Source of the DNA: Atrina japonica
Taxonomy: Eukaryota > Mollusca > Bivalvia > Pterioida > Pinnidae
Length of the DNA stretch: 64,000 nt
NCBI GenBank assembly: GCA_030159075.1
Contig: BROG01000631.1
Location: forward strand, 124,001-188,000
Direction: 5' to 3'
In this document: piece by piece, positions 24,246-37,900 of the stretch
Layout: each line of letters opens with the position of its first letter
How positions within the stretch are numbered: the first letter of the stretch is position 1
Notes under the pieces: model-generated
Told to the model about the DNA's origin: nothing
Database searches by the model: none
Seen by the model: only the letters and a program-made list of their open reading frames with translations
Translations under genes and position numbers: made by a program

Positions 24246-27200
24246 AAAAATCCTTAATTAGTTTTTTTGTTTGTTTTTTTTTTTTTGGTTTTTTTTTGGT
24301 TATGTGTCTATGAAAACTTTTCCCTTACATGACAGGTGTAGATATCACATGGTATATTATTAGAACCATTTACTTATACATGTACCTATCAACTTATTGG
24401 CAAGCAGTGAGGGTTTTTGTCTAAACATTCTGTGATGCCTACATGTACTTGGACCTTATTATAAAACTCCTCAGAACAACAGATGACTTTTAATGGTGAA
24501 AAAACCTGACTCTGACACATGTAATAATTATAAATCTTAATGAAACTGAAATTCATACTCATAGAGTTAAAGGCATGGCCTTGCTTTTGATGATTTATTT
24601 ATACATTTACATGAAAATATAATTTCAAATGTAATTTGCTTTACTCTTTAAAATAATTTTTTATTCAATGCTGTAAATGTATAATTGGTACATTGTTTTT
24701 TGGGGGTGGGGTCGTTTTTTATACACCAGATGTAATATTTGTGTTTAATTGATTATTTTTTCAAATGTTATTTTCACATGCGAAAATCTTTTGTATTAGC
24801 AGTATACCTACAAAATTTTTATATTTTTCTCACATCCATTTCAAATGTGATATTTCTCACATTAAAATTCAAATGTTAAACTCACCTAATTTGCATATTA
24901 AAAAGCTCACGTGAAACTCACCTGAGAAACCACATTTGACATGAAGTTTGAATCACATGTGAAACTTGTCTGAGAGATATGGTAAGGGATACAAAGTTTG
25001 AATTATGAATGTTTATATGTAGTGTTTAATAACAAAAAATAATTGGGGACTTTGTCAAAAGTTCGAAACATTGTGAAATTTGATTCATTGAAGTTTGACT
25101 CATCCAAGTTCTACTGTAGTTTGTTAATGATGGTCTTACTATCAAATGCTGTCGTCACTGAGAAATCAATATCAAAACAGAAATTATCTCTCCTAAAATG
25201 CATTTTACACTTCATTTTCAAGAGCTTTTAAAATACTTCAGGTTAAGGTCTGACACTCTCTCTAACAGTACTTAAAGAATTTCAAACTGCTCTTCAGCTG
25301 ACATTTGTCATTAAAATTTTTAAACATACAAATGCTTTCTATCTCTCCACACTTTATAAGTATGCCTGGACCCCATAAAGGAAGATGTTTAGCTATTTCA
25401 AAATTCAGTAAAATATTTCATAATTTTCATTCTCTGAAAAATTCTATATGAAAACTTAAACCAAGTACAAGTAAACTCCTAAAAGTACATTTATCCAGAG
25501 GTGAAAAAAATTCCAAGGAAAATGAAAGTACAATGTATGTGTATGGTTTTGAGATCAACTATTACTTGGTATTGGTACATGTATCTAAGGTCCCAAGAAT
25601 AATTTGATGTCATTTGTATGTACAAAATATATGTACAATATGTATTGTCAGGGCGAGAAAAAAAATTGAAAAATCACTCATCCCACAGGACAAGTTATTT
25701 TTAAAATCACTCATCCCTAGACACCATGAGCTTGTTCCATTTTTTTTTTCATAAACTTTCATGGAACCATTAATACTTACTATTTTTATTTCTTTGATAT
25801 GGCATCTATGATTAATTAAAATGGAAATAAAGGATTTGAAAGTGTCTTGTTTGTGGAAAGTTTTTAAAGCTAAAAAGACAGATATTATAGATCTAGAAGA
25901 TAGAAGATCACTAGAGATGAGTACCCACTTCTAACTACTCGTCCTCAAGCCATTTTCACCCGTCCAGAACAAGTGGATGAGTTCATTTTGTTTTGTCTTG
26001 ATTGTACATCTTGAAAATTTTAAGATTTTATCAAGAATAGTTCTAGTGAGAACTATGCTCGATCAACTTGACAACTGCAAAAATCCATCAAGATTTTAAT
26101 CTCTGCATCCATTTTTTATGGTACATTTGTAAATAACACAGTCTCCCTGTGGGGACATTCATAACCAAGATTACCACAATTGGCACATCGTATAAATTCA
26201 CAAAGTCACATGACAATACCAAATATGAAGTAGACAAAGTTTATGAGGAAGAAATTGTTTTTTTATAAAAAATCTTAATACAACATTACATACATGTATC
26301 TTGAAGAATTAAAAGATTATTTTTATATAATAATAATGTTTACCCTTTTCTAACCAAACAAATAACCTTCTGTATACTAAAAATATGCAATGATAAAAAA
26401 ATAATATGGTGTGGAGACTGGTAAAATACTTGTTCAAACTTCCTTACAGTAAAGCTCATGTATGTAGGTACAACTGTAAATACTCACAAAAAACATATCC
26501 AATCTGAATATATATATCTCCATTTTGATGTTAAAACTGCAGGCAACAGAAATATATATACATCTCTATTTTGATGCTAAAACTGCAGGCAACAGATATA
26601 TACCTGTAGATAATATGCAATTTCAAGGGTATGAAGTTTTCATTGAAATTCTTATAGGAAAAAAAATCAATTAAATGATTTTTATATCATCTGTCATTCT
26701 TAACATCTTATATGAACATACTCACGTATGTGTCTATACATGTACACAAATACGACTTCAAATTACTTCTGAATAAATCACTGTGTAACTAAATCTTTCA
26801 TAATTAATCAGAAATCAATTGAAGATTTCAAATTAAATGTAAATTTCCATGTAGGAGGTACATGTATGTACACATCAGGGTGTATTGAATCTTTTTTACT
26901 TCAAGAAAAAAAAAATATATCAATGACTTCCTTATCTTCTGAATAATCCACATGTTTTTGTTTAAAATGTTTCAAAAGCTTTCAGAATGCAATGTTTAGC
27001 TTGTCACAAGTTCTGACCATTTTCCTTTTAATAGGAAGAATTGACAATTATACCTGCCCATCACTGAGAATTACATTTAAATTAGTCTGTTTTGCTATGG
27101 GAGATTCAATTCCTAATTTGTCACGGAAACTAAGTTATATATGTCATATTTAGGTAACCTAAAATTCCAATCTGCACAGAAATGCCAAATGGGTAAAACC

Positions 27201-27300
27201 TAATATCATCATTATTACAAGAGTACAGGTAGACCATACCTGATGATATGTACAGGTAGATCTACCTGTCAATTCATTTCAACATGAAAATTTCCAAAGG
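24246..27300. other. no gene recognised
   Basis: AT-rich sequence with a poly-T stretch near 24261-24299 and a two-copy repeat of about 51 bp at 26515-26600 (CATTTTGATGTTAAAACTGC). No exon with convincing borders or known domain was found. Confidence 0.4.
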
Positions 27301-27499
27301 AATGGGACTAATTCATGTACCATGTGATACCTGATAATGTTTGTGCGGGACTACTGTTTCTATTAGTGATGGAATGATGCTAGCAGATGATATCCAGTGG
27401 TAACATCATTTCAGAGGGAAGATTACGTAGTGTTACATTCCATCAGCATTGGAGATACTAGTACAGCACAAACATTATCAGTTATCAATTAGTCCCATT
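27301..27499. mobile_element. TIR/foldback element family F2
   Basis: The termini are AATGGGACTAATT and AATTAGTCCCATT. The inversion continues inward (TGATAATGTTTGTGC versus GCACAAACATTATCA, then GATGGAATG versus CATTCCATC), giving arms of about 75 bp in a 199-bp element. No target-site duplication is apparent (flanks aaagg and gtaca). Non-coding. Confidence 0.8.
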
Positions 27500-27509
27500 G
27501 TACATGTGC

Positions 27510-27690
27510 ATTAAAAAATGCTATAGCGGCCACCTCTATATAAGGATTACCTATATATAAAAACTAGTTTTTCAAGTCCCTTGACTGCATACTTCAACTA
27601 AAGTGAACCTGTGTATAAGGATCACCTGCACATAAAGGTCAATATTTTCTGGTCCCTTGGGTGGCCCCTATATACAGGTTTCACTGTACA
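27510..27690. repeat. degenerate direct repeats of an ACCTGTATATAAGGATCACC type motif
   Basis: Two decayed modules, each carrying 'TATAAGGATcACCT..A.ATAAA' and a 'GTCCCTTG' motif, end at CAGGTTTCACTGTAC. The last motif is the same as the family T terminus, so this may be a diverged relative. Confidence 0.4.
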
Positions 27691-27956
27691 TGTTTTACAT
27701 TAAAATTGTGTGGGCTTTAGGACATGTCACCTTAACAACTTGTGACGTCATGGTTACATCATAAAAAATCATCATAATCATAACTTCAACTGCAGGAATA
27801 TGAAGACCATCATTGAAAAAAATTGCAATTTATTTTGAAATGTTTTTTTCAATGTTTCAAATTGAACCTGAACATTTCTTAATTAGTGAGACACCATTAC
27901 CTACAGAATACAACTTCTGACTGTTTATTCACAAGTTACAAGACACTGTTACATGT

Positions 27957-28142
27957 GCAGTGGAACCTGTCTTGAAAGACCACTCTCATGAAAGGCCACC
28001 TGTCTTTTGAGACCACATTACATAAACCATTAAGTTAAATAATCCTTAATACAAAATCTCTTTTAAGAGACCACATGTCCTCTATGACCATATTTCAGTG
28101 GTTAATGGGGTGTTCTCGTAAGGCAGATTCTTCTGTACAGGG
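27957..28142. mobile_element. family T TIR element, full copy
   Basis: About 186 bp starting GCAGTGGAACCTGTCTTGAA and ending GGCAGATTCTTCTGTACAG. The interior has GACCACTCTCATGAAAGG and TCTTTTAAGAGACCAC. It is the reverse-oriented relative of 14815-15003. Confidence 0.7.
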
Positions 28143-28675
28143 TAACCTTCTCAAGTAAGTCTCAAGTTACAAAATGACATATTTTTAACCTAAAACTTAT
28201 TCCTTGTGAAGAGTTATACTGTGCAATATGACATACCAGGAAAGCAGCATGGGCGCCCAGTTTATGTATATTACTCAATGGATTCTCAAACAAATAGATC
28301 TCCGAATAATCAGAGGTGAGGTGAAACAATCAGACTCGAGTGACTTGGAAGATGGTATTGACCTATGACCTATCAATGGTCTGGGAAATCAGTAATTCCT
28401 GACTTAACAGTTATTCCGTGTTTGTCTCAATGTAGAAGGGCCAAAATACGGTAGGAGAACATCACATGTGACTAACGATGAAAAACAGACATATAGTTAC
28501 TGACATCAACCACAGAGTACATGTGACATTAAGTTAAAATAACATGTACTATAAAACTTGAAATTTTTTTACTTCTTGGCTAGTTTCACAAAAAAAAGTT
28601 AGAGGATTATTTAATGAATCAATTTGTCAATTTTTGGCAACTTTAACTATATGGATTTACATAACGAAAGCTTAC
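28143..28675. other. no gene recognised
   Basis: Nondescript sequence immediately downstream of the candidate exon at 28676. Confidence 0.4.
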
Positions 28676-28783
28676 CCATCCTTTCAGCAAGTACGCATTT
28701 TGATCTTCATTTTTAGAGAGATCTAAACAATCACTGCTGTCTTTCCGTTTGGGAAAATTCAAAGGTTCCACTAATTCCTTAAA
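28676..28783 (-). CDS. candidate second exon of the 42-kb gene
   Basis: A 108-bp interval (36 codons) with acceptor gcattcag and donor TGG|GTAAGC. It is open in phase 0 at both ends, so it would join directly to the phase-0 donor of the 41875-42327 exon. It encodes FKELVEPLNFPKRKDSSDCL and continues to LKGW. The pyrimidine tract is poor and no domain is recognised. Phase agreement and codon-like composition are the only support. Confidence 0.4.
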
Positions 28784-29440
28784 CTGAATGCTATGCGGAT
28801 TCATAATGTAATTGATATAAAGGTATTGTCCACACAATTAATACATACATGTATGTCTTTAACCAGTTTCTACTTCCTTTCCAGTTACATAATAGTCAAT
28901 TTCAACTCTCCTCTTTAAAGTATAATTCAAGATCGACTGCCAAAGTCTTGATCTCAAAGAAAATAGTTTTTGGAGGAAAACTGACTGTACCACACAATAT
29001 ACACAAAATGTTAAGTCTTCATCACTAAGACTTCAACAGAAGATAGTGTTTAATTATTCAGACAATCAAAGAAACCCTGAACAAAAGCAAGTATCGCTAT
29101 TGTACATGTACATGTACTCCGTAGTTATGATTATTAATATTTAATGTCTAAGTTATTTCCCTTGAGTGTTGTTGATCAGGTACTTTTTTTTACTGGCAGT
29201 AGTTTGTTATTTGGTGTATAAATTGATTAATATATCTGAGTCTGAATGGTCATAACCATTGTGAGTATTGAAATAACAATATAATTAGAAATCTCATTAT
29301 CAGTAGCATGGGTGTGTGCGGCTAGCATATGGACTTTTGGTGTAAATTACCTGTAAGCAGGTGTAAATCAGCATGGGTGAGTTTGTGTTTTGTCACCTTT
29401 GTAATATTTGTCTGCATGTAGTCAGAGATGAAAGAACTTT
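28784..29440. other. no gene recognised
   Basis: Intron-like sequence with ACATGTACATGTACT near 29104. Nothing else is supported. Confidence 0.4.
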
Positions 29441-29444
29441 CTGC

Positions 29445-29535
29445 TACAGAGGAACCTGTCATGAGAGATCAGCCTTTCTGCCACTAGATTGTGGTCTTTA
29501 AAAACAGGTTGTCTCTTAAAAGAGTCTTTATTTAC
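29445..29535. repeat. family T partial copy
   Basis: Starts ACAGAGGAACCTGTCATGAG and retains GTGGTCTTTAAAAACAGG. The right end is missing. Confidence 0.5.
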
Positions 29536-29588
29536 AGAGTTACATATACATATATATGTATACATACATACATATAATGATATACACA

Positions 29589-30038
29589 GTCATGGGACAT
29601 ATATATTCATCACTTATGTTATTTTCTTCTTTGTTTTATATAAAACCAACAATTTTTAAATGCCCACAAAATACAACAATTTAAGCAATATTTCAAATAT
29701 TTTGTTTTTACATGAAGGAAATTGAATACATATTTTTAATCTTTTGGAAATTTAGATATAGTCTTTGTTTATTTTGAGAAAATAATGATTCTGTGGAGGA
29801 TGAAACTACTTCATGTAAATTTTTACATATTTCATTAGACTGAAAGAATAATTACGGAATTTATAAAATAATTGCATGAGAAAAAATACTGACATTTCTG
29901 TAAATATACATGATAATTTAAAAATGCATATATTTTAGAAATATGAAATTATCCTACTATAAATTTGTACAAATTTGTCAAATTCTTGTATGATTTGTGC
30001 ATTTTTTCAAAATTTAAAAATTGTTGGTTTTATATAGG
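29589..30038. mobile_element. TIR element family F3, truncated copy
   Basis: Left end TCATGGGACATATATATTCA, then CACTTATGTTATTTTCTTCT and GGTTTTATATAAAACC-type sequence. The right inverted end (AATTGTTGGTTTTATATAGG) breaks off where the SINE-like fragment begins at about 30040. It is homologous to 58737-59242 in opposite orientation. Confidence 0.75.
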
Positions 30039-30039
30039 C

Positions 30040-30125
30040 CAAACTTTGAAGCCCTTCACTGGCATTGGTGACATCTCCATATTATTGAAAGATTCTTAAG
30101 TGTGACTTAAAAAACAAAACAACCA
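30040..30125 (+). mobile_element. SINE family A, 3' tail fragment
   Basis: GCATTGGTGACATCTCCATA, ATTGAAAGATTCTTAAGTGT and an A-rich tail (AAAAAACAAAACAACCAAC) match the tail organisation of family A. It abuts the truncated end of the F3 element. Confidence 0.5.
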
Positions 30126-33100
30126 ACAACCAAATCCATGAATATGTATATCATTCCTTAAATAACACTGGTACATCTTTGTACAGTTTAAATATGCGAC
30201 TTGACTATATTATTTATAAATATTTTAAATCTGATCCAAAAATAATGGCACATTTAGTGCATGTTTTAAACCCGAGATTTTAAAATTTAAGTCGTTTACT
30301 TTAACAGTATACATTTAAATGTCACTTTAGTTAATATATACACATCTCATTTAATTATACTTTTATACACTACAGAGACATATTTTATTTTTCTTAGCAT
30401 TTAAACCATGGATAACGATCAGAGAGGTTAACATGTCAGTTGTATTAAGAGTTTCAATCCTATTAAAACATGACAAATCTATAATGTTGGAACACTAACA
30501 CTGCAGGCATTTCTCTATGTTAGATACACATACAAGCTCTATTTCAGGCAGTACAAAGGTGGTAGGCACATAAACGCCAATATGGTAGACCTACAAGAGC
30601 TAAATATACATAGATAAGTCTAATTGCCCAACTGACCCAATATAGTTCACCTGATTATTACAGTAACCCCAACAGCAGTTCTTTTTTACTGATCATAATC
30701 TTATTATATTATTTAATATTCATGTGAATTTCTGAACCTTCAGATATAAAAGTACACTTGTACATATAAATACATGTAGAATGGTTTGAGGCAAGAGACT
30801 TAAAGAAGTCGAACTCAGAAAGCATTTACAATAATGACCTTTTAAACCAATTTGTTTTAGTATGCTCAGAGGGGGTAAATGAATACCAGTATTCATCAGT
30901 GGTGTTGATTGTTGATTACCAATATTCATCAGTGGTATTGACTGTTGAGTACAAACTATAGTATGGTGCAGTGATGCTTCAAAGTATTATAAATGTAATC
31001 AACAAAATTGTACCTTCCAATAGAATTATAGTACATATACGTTTGTTTATTGTTGTTTAATGTCCCGACTGAGCCAGGCCGGCTCTAGTTCATGTACAGC
31101 TGCAATCAGGGATTTTTACCTTATCTTATGGGGCCAAAATAAGGCCCCATTTATAATGCAAAAATAATGCATTTGTCCCCACTTGCAGTCAAAATTTCCA
31201 AACTGAAGTCAAATTTGACATTGAATTTGAATAAATTCTTGTATTTTCGCATAGTATTGTGTATACAGATTACTCAATTTTAATAAAACTGTCAAATTGA
31301 ATCATGTACAGTGTAGTTTGATTACAAAACACACACAAAAACATGCCACATCCAATTGCACATACATGTAGTGGATGCCTTGATAGATCACAAATGTTAG
31401 CATCAGTTATATTGTGTGGCTATAATGTTAACACTAAAACAATCTCAGTTCCATGCATCATACCCTGACTTTGTATGTACAACTTCAAAGACTGCCACAA
31501 GATTCTTATCAGTTGACAGTCACGTCCCAATGAACACAAGCTTGCAGTGCCAATGTCCTGATTGAAGACTTAAACTTCATAGTAGGGTACCAAGATAAGG
31601 GATAATTTGACTTTGTTTATTCACAGATTTTGATAACGCAGTTTTGGACACAATAGTCAATACTCTTGAATCCCAATGTTGTTTTTTTTATGCATATATG
31701 TCGCAACTTTGCTACTGCAATAGTAGACTTGCAGTGCGAAAGACAATCGCAATAGCATAGCTTCCAATTTATTATACTGTATGTGTACTTATTTTAGTGG
31801 TATTCGAATATTAGCGCCTTTCGCGCTCAAGTAATCGCGCTAATTCAAGGACAGCGCTAACATTTCTCCATCTTGTCATTCTGTAAACACAAATAAGTCA
31901 ATGAAATTAAATGCGCGAATTCAAGATAGTACTACTGCAAATGTAAACTGACAGTGTCATAGACAATCACAGCAGTTGAACAGAGTACCTTCCAATAGTA
32001 CTACAGCAATGGTAAACTGACAGTGTCATAGACAATCACAGCAGTTGAACAGAGTACCTTCCAATAGTACTACAGCAATGGTAAACTGCCAATGTAATAG
32101 ATAATCACAATAGCGTACTGTACTTTGTTATACATTTGTATATATAGACAATTGCAATTAGTAAACTGGTCCTGCGATAGGGTGTCAAATGAGCTACATG
32201 TATGCTGTCTGTTTTCAGGTAAATTATTTCAAAATCTTTGGTAACTGACTCTTTTTATTCTGACCCCATGACCATCTGCTTGCAATTTGCCAAAGTGAAT
32301 AAACGATTCAAAAAGAATCCTGAATGGATAATGAAAATTCTTGTTGAACCCTTTCACCCCTGATTATCTGAGTGGTATGCTCTTTTCTATTGTTTAAGAC
32401 TAGTCTATTATGGTCTATAGGGTTGAAAGGGTTAGAGCAAAATATGAAAATTTATCAAATTATTGTATGATTTATACATCTGTCTAACTGACTATGTTGT
32501 ACCCATAGACAGCAGTCAATACCTTGTAGTCTTTATATGCATATATCAGGTATCTATACAGTACACTGGGTTCTGTGCACATGTATTAGAATTATTGATT
32601 AAAATGGCCAATAAAAATTTTGTAGGCCCATGAGAAATCAAGAACATTTCATACAAATATAAATGTACATGTTCATCTGTGTTCAACTTGAGCATTATAC
32701 ATGTACAATAGTGCTTTGCTTTGCCCTGCCCTACATTATACCTTGCCCTCTATAACAAGTTCAACAACAGTTCTGAATGAGAAGTGATTAGATACATGTG
32801 CAACTAAACTTTTTACTAACAATATAACATAATAATATAAACCATAGTGCCATTATTTAGACGACAACCATAAAATTATCTTTTTTTCTGTTTTTTCTCT
32901 CTAAATTTCTAGATTAAACACTGTACATTTTTGTACATGTTAACAGCGAGCCTGTGTATAACATCTATCAATAGATACCAGCAGAGTTTTTGAAATTCAC
33001 TGGTCTTACCAGAAAAACTGGTGAATTTTACAAAAGTCTGGTGAAATCTATCTGATAACTGGTCCAAATGACCAGTAATTTTCCATTTCACTTCAATTGT

Positions 33101-33540
33101 GTATATATACAGACCAGTAAAAAATTTTCCTTAACCAGTGAAATTCCTGTCCGATTGACCAGTAATTTTTTTTAATTATTTCAAAATGTGTGAGATACTT
33201 ATAGAGACGCAGATTTAAATTTATACCACTACAAGTAACCTACTTGTATACAAAGATTATGGAACAGTTCACAGGCATTTTTATAGGATTTGTTTGATCT
33301 GACCCAACCAAGTCACCTGAATAGACGAACCCCAAAATATTTTACTAATTTTTTTTTTTTTTTTTTTAAGTATTAAAAATCTTAAATTTTGTCCAATTTA
33401 CATATCAAATTAGAAAGAAAATGATACAAAAGTTTGTATACTGACTGACCCACTTCTAACACTACTGGTCAGGCACATACAAGCTTTTTATACATTTTTA
33501 AATTCATGATGGCCTGGCCTTTTTCATCCTTAAGATAGCC
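30126..33540. other. no gene recognised; small repeats
   Basis: Contains a SINE family B remnant (31040-31090: TGTTGTTTAATGTCCC directly fused to ACTGAGCCAGGCCGGCTC), a cluster of GCGC-bearing motifs at 31811-31916 (TTAGCGCCTTTCGCGCTC), and a three-copy tandem repeat of about 69 bp at 31925-32115. No exon is supported. Confidence 0.45.
31925..32115. repeat. ~69-bp tandem repeat, 3 copies
   Basis: Two nearly identical units and one diverged unit carry GGTAAACTGACAGTGTCATA and CAGTTGAACAGAGTACCTTC. A more distant relative is at 31705-31770. Confidence 0.85.
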
Positions 33541-33561
33541 CATGTACCTCATATACATGTG

Positions 33562-34444
<883 letters not shown>

Positions 34445-34690
34445 GACAGAATAGCTCTGTTGGTAGAGCATCAGATCTCCAACATGAAGGTCTCTGGTTC
34501 GATACCCAGATGTGCCAGATTTTCAGAGGTGAGATTTCATCTCCTGTCTGCACAACTCCATGTCTAGATGGAGGGTAAATTTTTTAGGCTGTACAGTTTG
34601 ATGCTGTCCTTTGATTGTGCAAGTGTAGTGGCATTTAATTAAATGTTGTTGGAAATATGGACCACACAAGCTTGGACATAAAAACACACA
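34445..34690 (+). mobile_element. tRNA-Lys-like SINE
   Basis: The head AATAGCTCTGTTGGTAGAGC, then ATCAG.., then GGTCTCTGGTTCGATACCCA, follows the box A/anticodon/box B layout and is closest by eye to a tRNA-Lys (AGCTC.GT.GGTAGAGCATCAGA). The anticodon stem is broken, so this is not a functional tRNA. A unique body follows to about 34690. Confidence 0.75.
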
Positions 34691-34914
34691 CAGTTACATC
34701 ACTTTCCTGGGAGAAGTGGCAAGGTCTTTCAGTGATGTAATTAGAAGGCGATAACAGGAGAATTTAACCCCCTACACTTAAGAAAAAGTCGCTTTTTTCA
34801 CAAAATTACATAGACTTCTATACAAAAAGACAGAAATTCTCTTGCTACTATGACAGTTTCATCGGTTACTATAAAAGTTAACACATAATTGGCTTCAGAT
34901 ATTCACCTCACTCA
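34691..34914. other. no gene recognised
   Basis: Normal-composition sequence up to the sharp border of the AT block. Confidence 0.4.
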
Positions 34915-37900
34915 TTATCATTTGTTTTATTTAATTTAAATCATTATTTTTTTATAATATTTATATTTTAATTTTATTTTTCATAATTATTTTTTTTTCA
35001 TTTTAAAAGTTAAATATTTAAAATTATTTAATATATTTTTTTTATATTTTTTTCTCAAATTTATAATTAATTTTTTTAATTATAATATTTTTTTATATAC
35101 TTTTATTTTATTTAATTATAACATTTTTTGTATTTTTAACATATATTTAATTATTTATGTTATTTATTCTTTTTTTTTAATATTTTTTTTTTTAACATTT
35201 ATTTTATTTATTATTTATATATTTTATACATATTATTCATTATTTTATATCATTTTTAATAATACAGTATAATATTTTTTTTTATTATTTTATAATTCAT
35301 TATTAATTACATATTTGATCATCCATTCAACATTTCATATATTTTTTAATTGATTTTATCATTTCAATTGGACATTTCATTTTATTCTTAATTAACTGTT
35401 TATTATTATTTTTAATTATTAAACATTTAAAAAATGTTTTTATATTATTTTTAATTTTTACATTCAATTAATATATATTATTTTTCTTTAATTATTTTAT
35501 TTTTTAATCTTTATCTTTTTTTTAGATATTTTTTAAATAATTTTTATTTTTTTTTTATCAATATTCTAATTATTTATTATTATTTAATCAATTTATAAAT
35601 TTTATTTATATATTAAATTTTATTTTAGATTTTTATTATTTTATATACTACATATATTTTTTATCATTTTTTTCAGTATCATTTCATATATTTTTCATTT
35701 TCATAAATATATATATTATTACAATTAATTTATAATATAACTCAATATTTTATATTTTTATTTCATTATTATTATTATTATATTTTTTTTTTTGTATTTT
35801 TAATACATTTTTTCTTATATATTTTTTATTTTTATCATTTTTCATATATTTCATCATTTTTTTTATTTATATTTTTACATTATTTTATTTTTAAAATTTA
35901 TCATTTTTTTTTTAATGATGATTATAATTCAAATTTTCATTTAAATTATAATTTCATAGTTTTATTCATAATTTTAACTCATTATATAATTCATTTACTT
36001 AAATTTTTTTAATATAAATTTTTTATTAATATGTTAAAATATTTTAATTTTATCCAATTCTTATTATAATTTTTTTTTATATAGTTCTCATATATTTATA
36101 TATAAATCATATTTCATTTTTATTTATCATTTTTCATTATTTTTTATTAATATATTCATTCATTTAATATTTATTTTTTCTCATCTATTTTTTATTTTTT
36201 ATATCTTTTTTCTAATCTATTTTTTATTAATATACCATATTGATTTAAATTAATGATTTATATATATTCATTTTTTTTTTCTATTTATTTTATTTTTTAA
36301 ATTTTAGATAATATTTTTTTATTATTTATTAATTTTATTCATTTTTTTTTTTTTTCTATTTTATTAATATATAATTATCAATTAATCCATATTATTTTTT
36401 ATTTACTTATATTTTAAATTAAGTACATATTATATACTATTTTATATTTACTCATTTTTAAATAATATTTATTTTTTTCATTTATATATTTTAATAACAA
36501 TTCTTTTTTTTCTTTTTATTTATATTTATTTATTTTTCATCTTTTATTTCTTTAACATTTTATTCTTATAAATTTTTTTTTACAATATATAATTAATACT
36601 CATATAATTTTTTCTCTTATTTTTATATTTAAATATTATATCTAATTATTTATATAAAACTAAATATTTTTTATTTTATTATTGCATTGTAAGTTATTAT
36701 ATTTAATTAATTTCATATTTTTTTTTTATTAGAATTATTATAATTTTCATTCTAATTTAATTTATAATTTTATTTAATCTTATTTTATTTATTTGCAATT
36801 CAAATGATTTTTTTTTTGTTTTTATATATAAATTATTTATCATATTTATATTAATTTTTAATACAATATTATATTATTTTTAAAAAATTTTATTTTAATT
36901 TTTTTTTCATGATTTTATTTAATTACTTAAATTTTTTATTATTTATTATTTTTCATTATATATATTCATTTTATTTAATTTTTGTTTTTTTTAATATTAT
37001 TATTATATTATTATTAATTTAATTTTATTTATATTTATTTTCAAATTATATTTTTTTTAATGTATTATTTATAATTTATATATTTTTTGTCAATTATTTT
37101 TATATATTTTTTTTTCCATTTAATTTTATATATATTCATTTTTATTAAAAATTTATTTATTTTTATCTTATAATTTTTCCATTACATAATATTTTTACAT
37201 ATTTTTCATTGCTATTTATATTTCATTGTTAAAATTTATTTTACTTATTATATTTTTTTATATATTTTTTACTTTTTTTTTTTTTTTTAAATTCTTTATT
37301 TTTTTTTTATTTATTAATGATTATTTATTTTTATTTTTCTATCATAAAATAGTATATTATTATACATTTTCATTATCTTATTTTTTTTTTATTAAATTAT
37401 TTTATCTTTATCATTAATTAAAATTATTTTATTATTTTATATATATATATTATTTTTTATTAACATTATATTTTTATTTTTATTTTTATAATTTTATTTT
37501 ATCATTTTTTTATTTTTATTTTTATTTATTTATAATTCATTTGTTATTCAGTTTTTTTTATTCATTCATTTCAAAATATATATATTCAATAGTATTTTGT
37601 ATATTATTTTTTATGATATATTTTTTTTTATTTTTCATATATTTTTTTTTTAATTAAAATATTATTATTATTTTAATTTTTATTTTGTTTTTTATTTTTT
37701 TTTATATTTCATTTTATATTTTTATATATTTTATAATTATTTATTTTTTTCATTTTTATATTTTATTTAAATATTTTTTCAGATATTTTTCATCATATTA
37801 TTTTAATATTTTTTTATTACTCATATTTCATTTATTATATATTTTTATATATTATTTAATTATATATATAATATTTTAATTTAAATTTAATCAATATAAA

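Noticed and set aside
34445..34515. Functional tRNA-Lys gene
   Set aside because: The anticodon stem does not pair and the acceptor stem is not found. It is followed by a SINE body.
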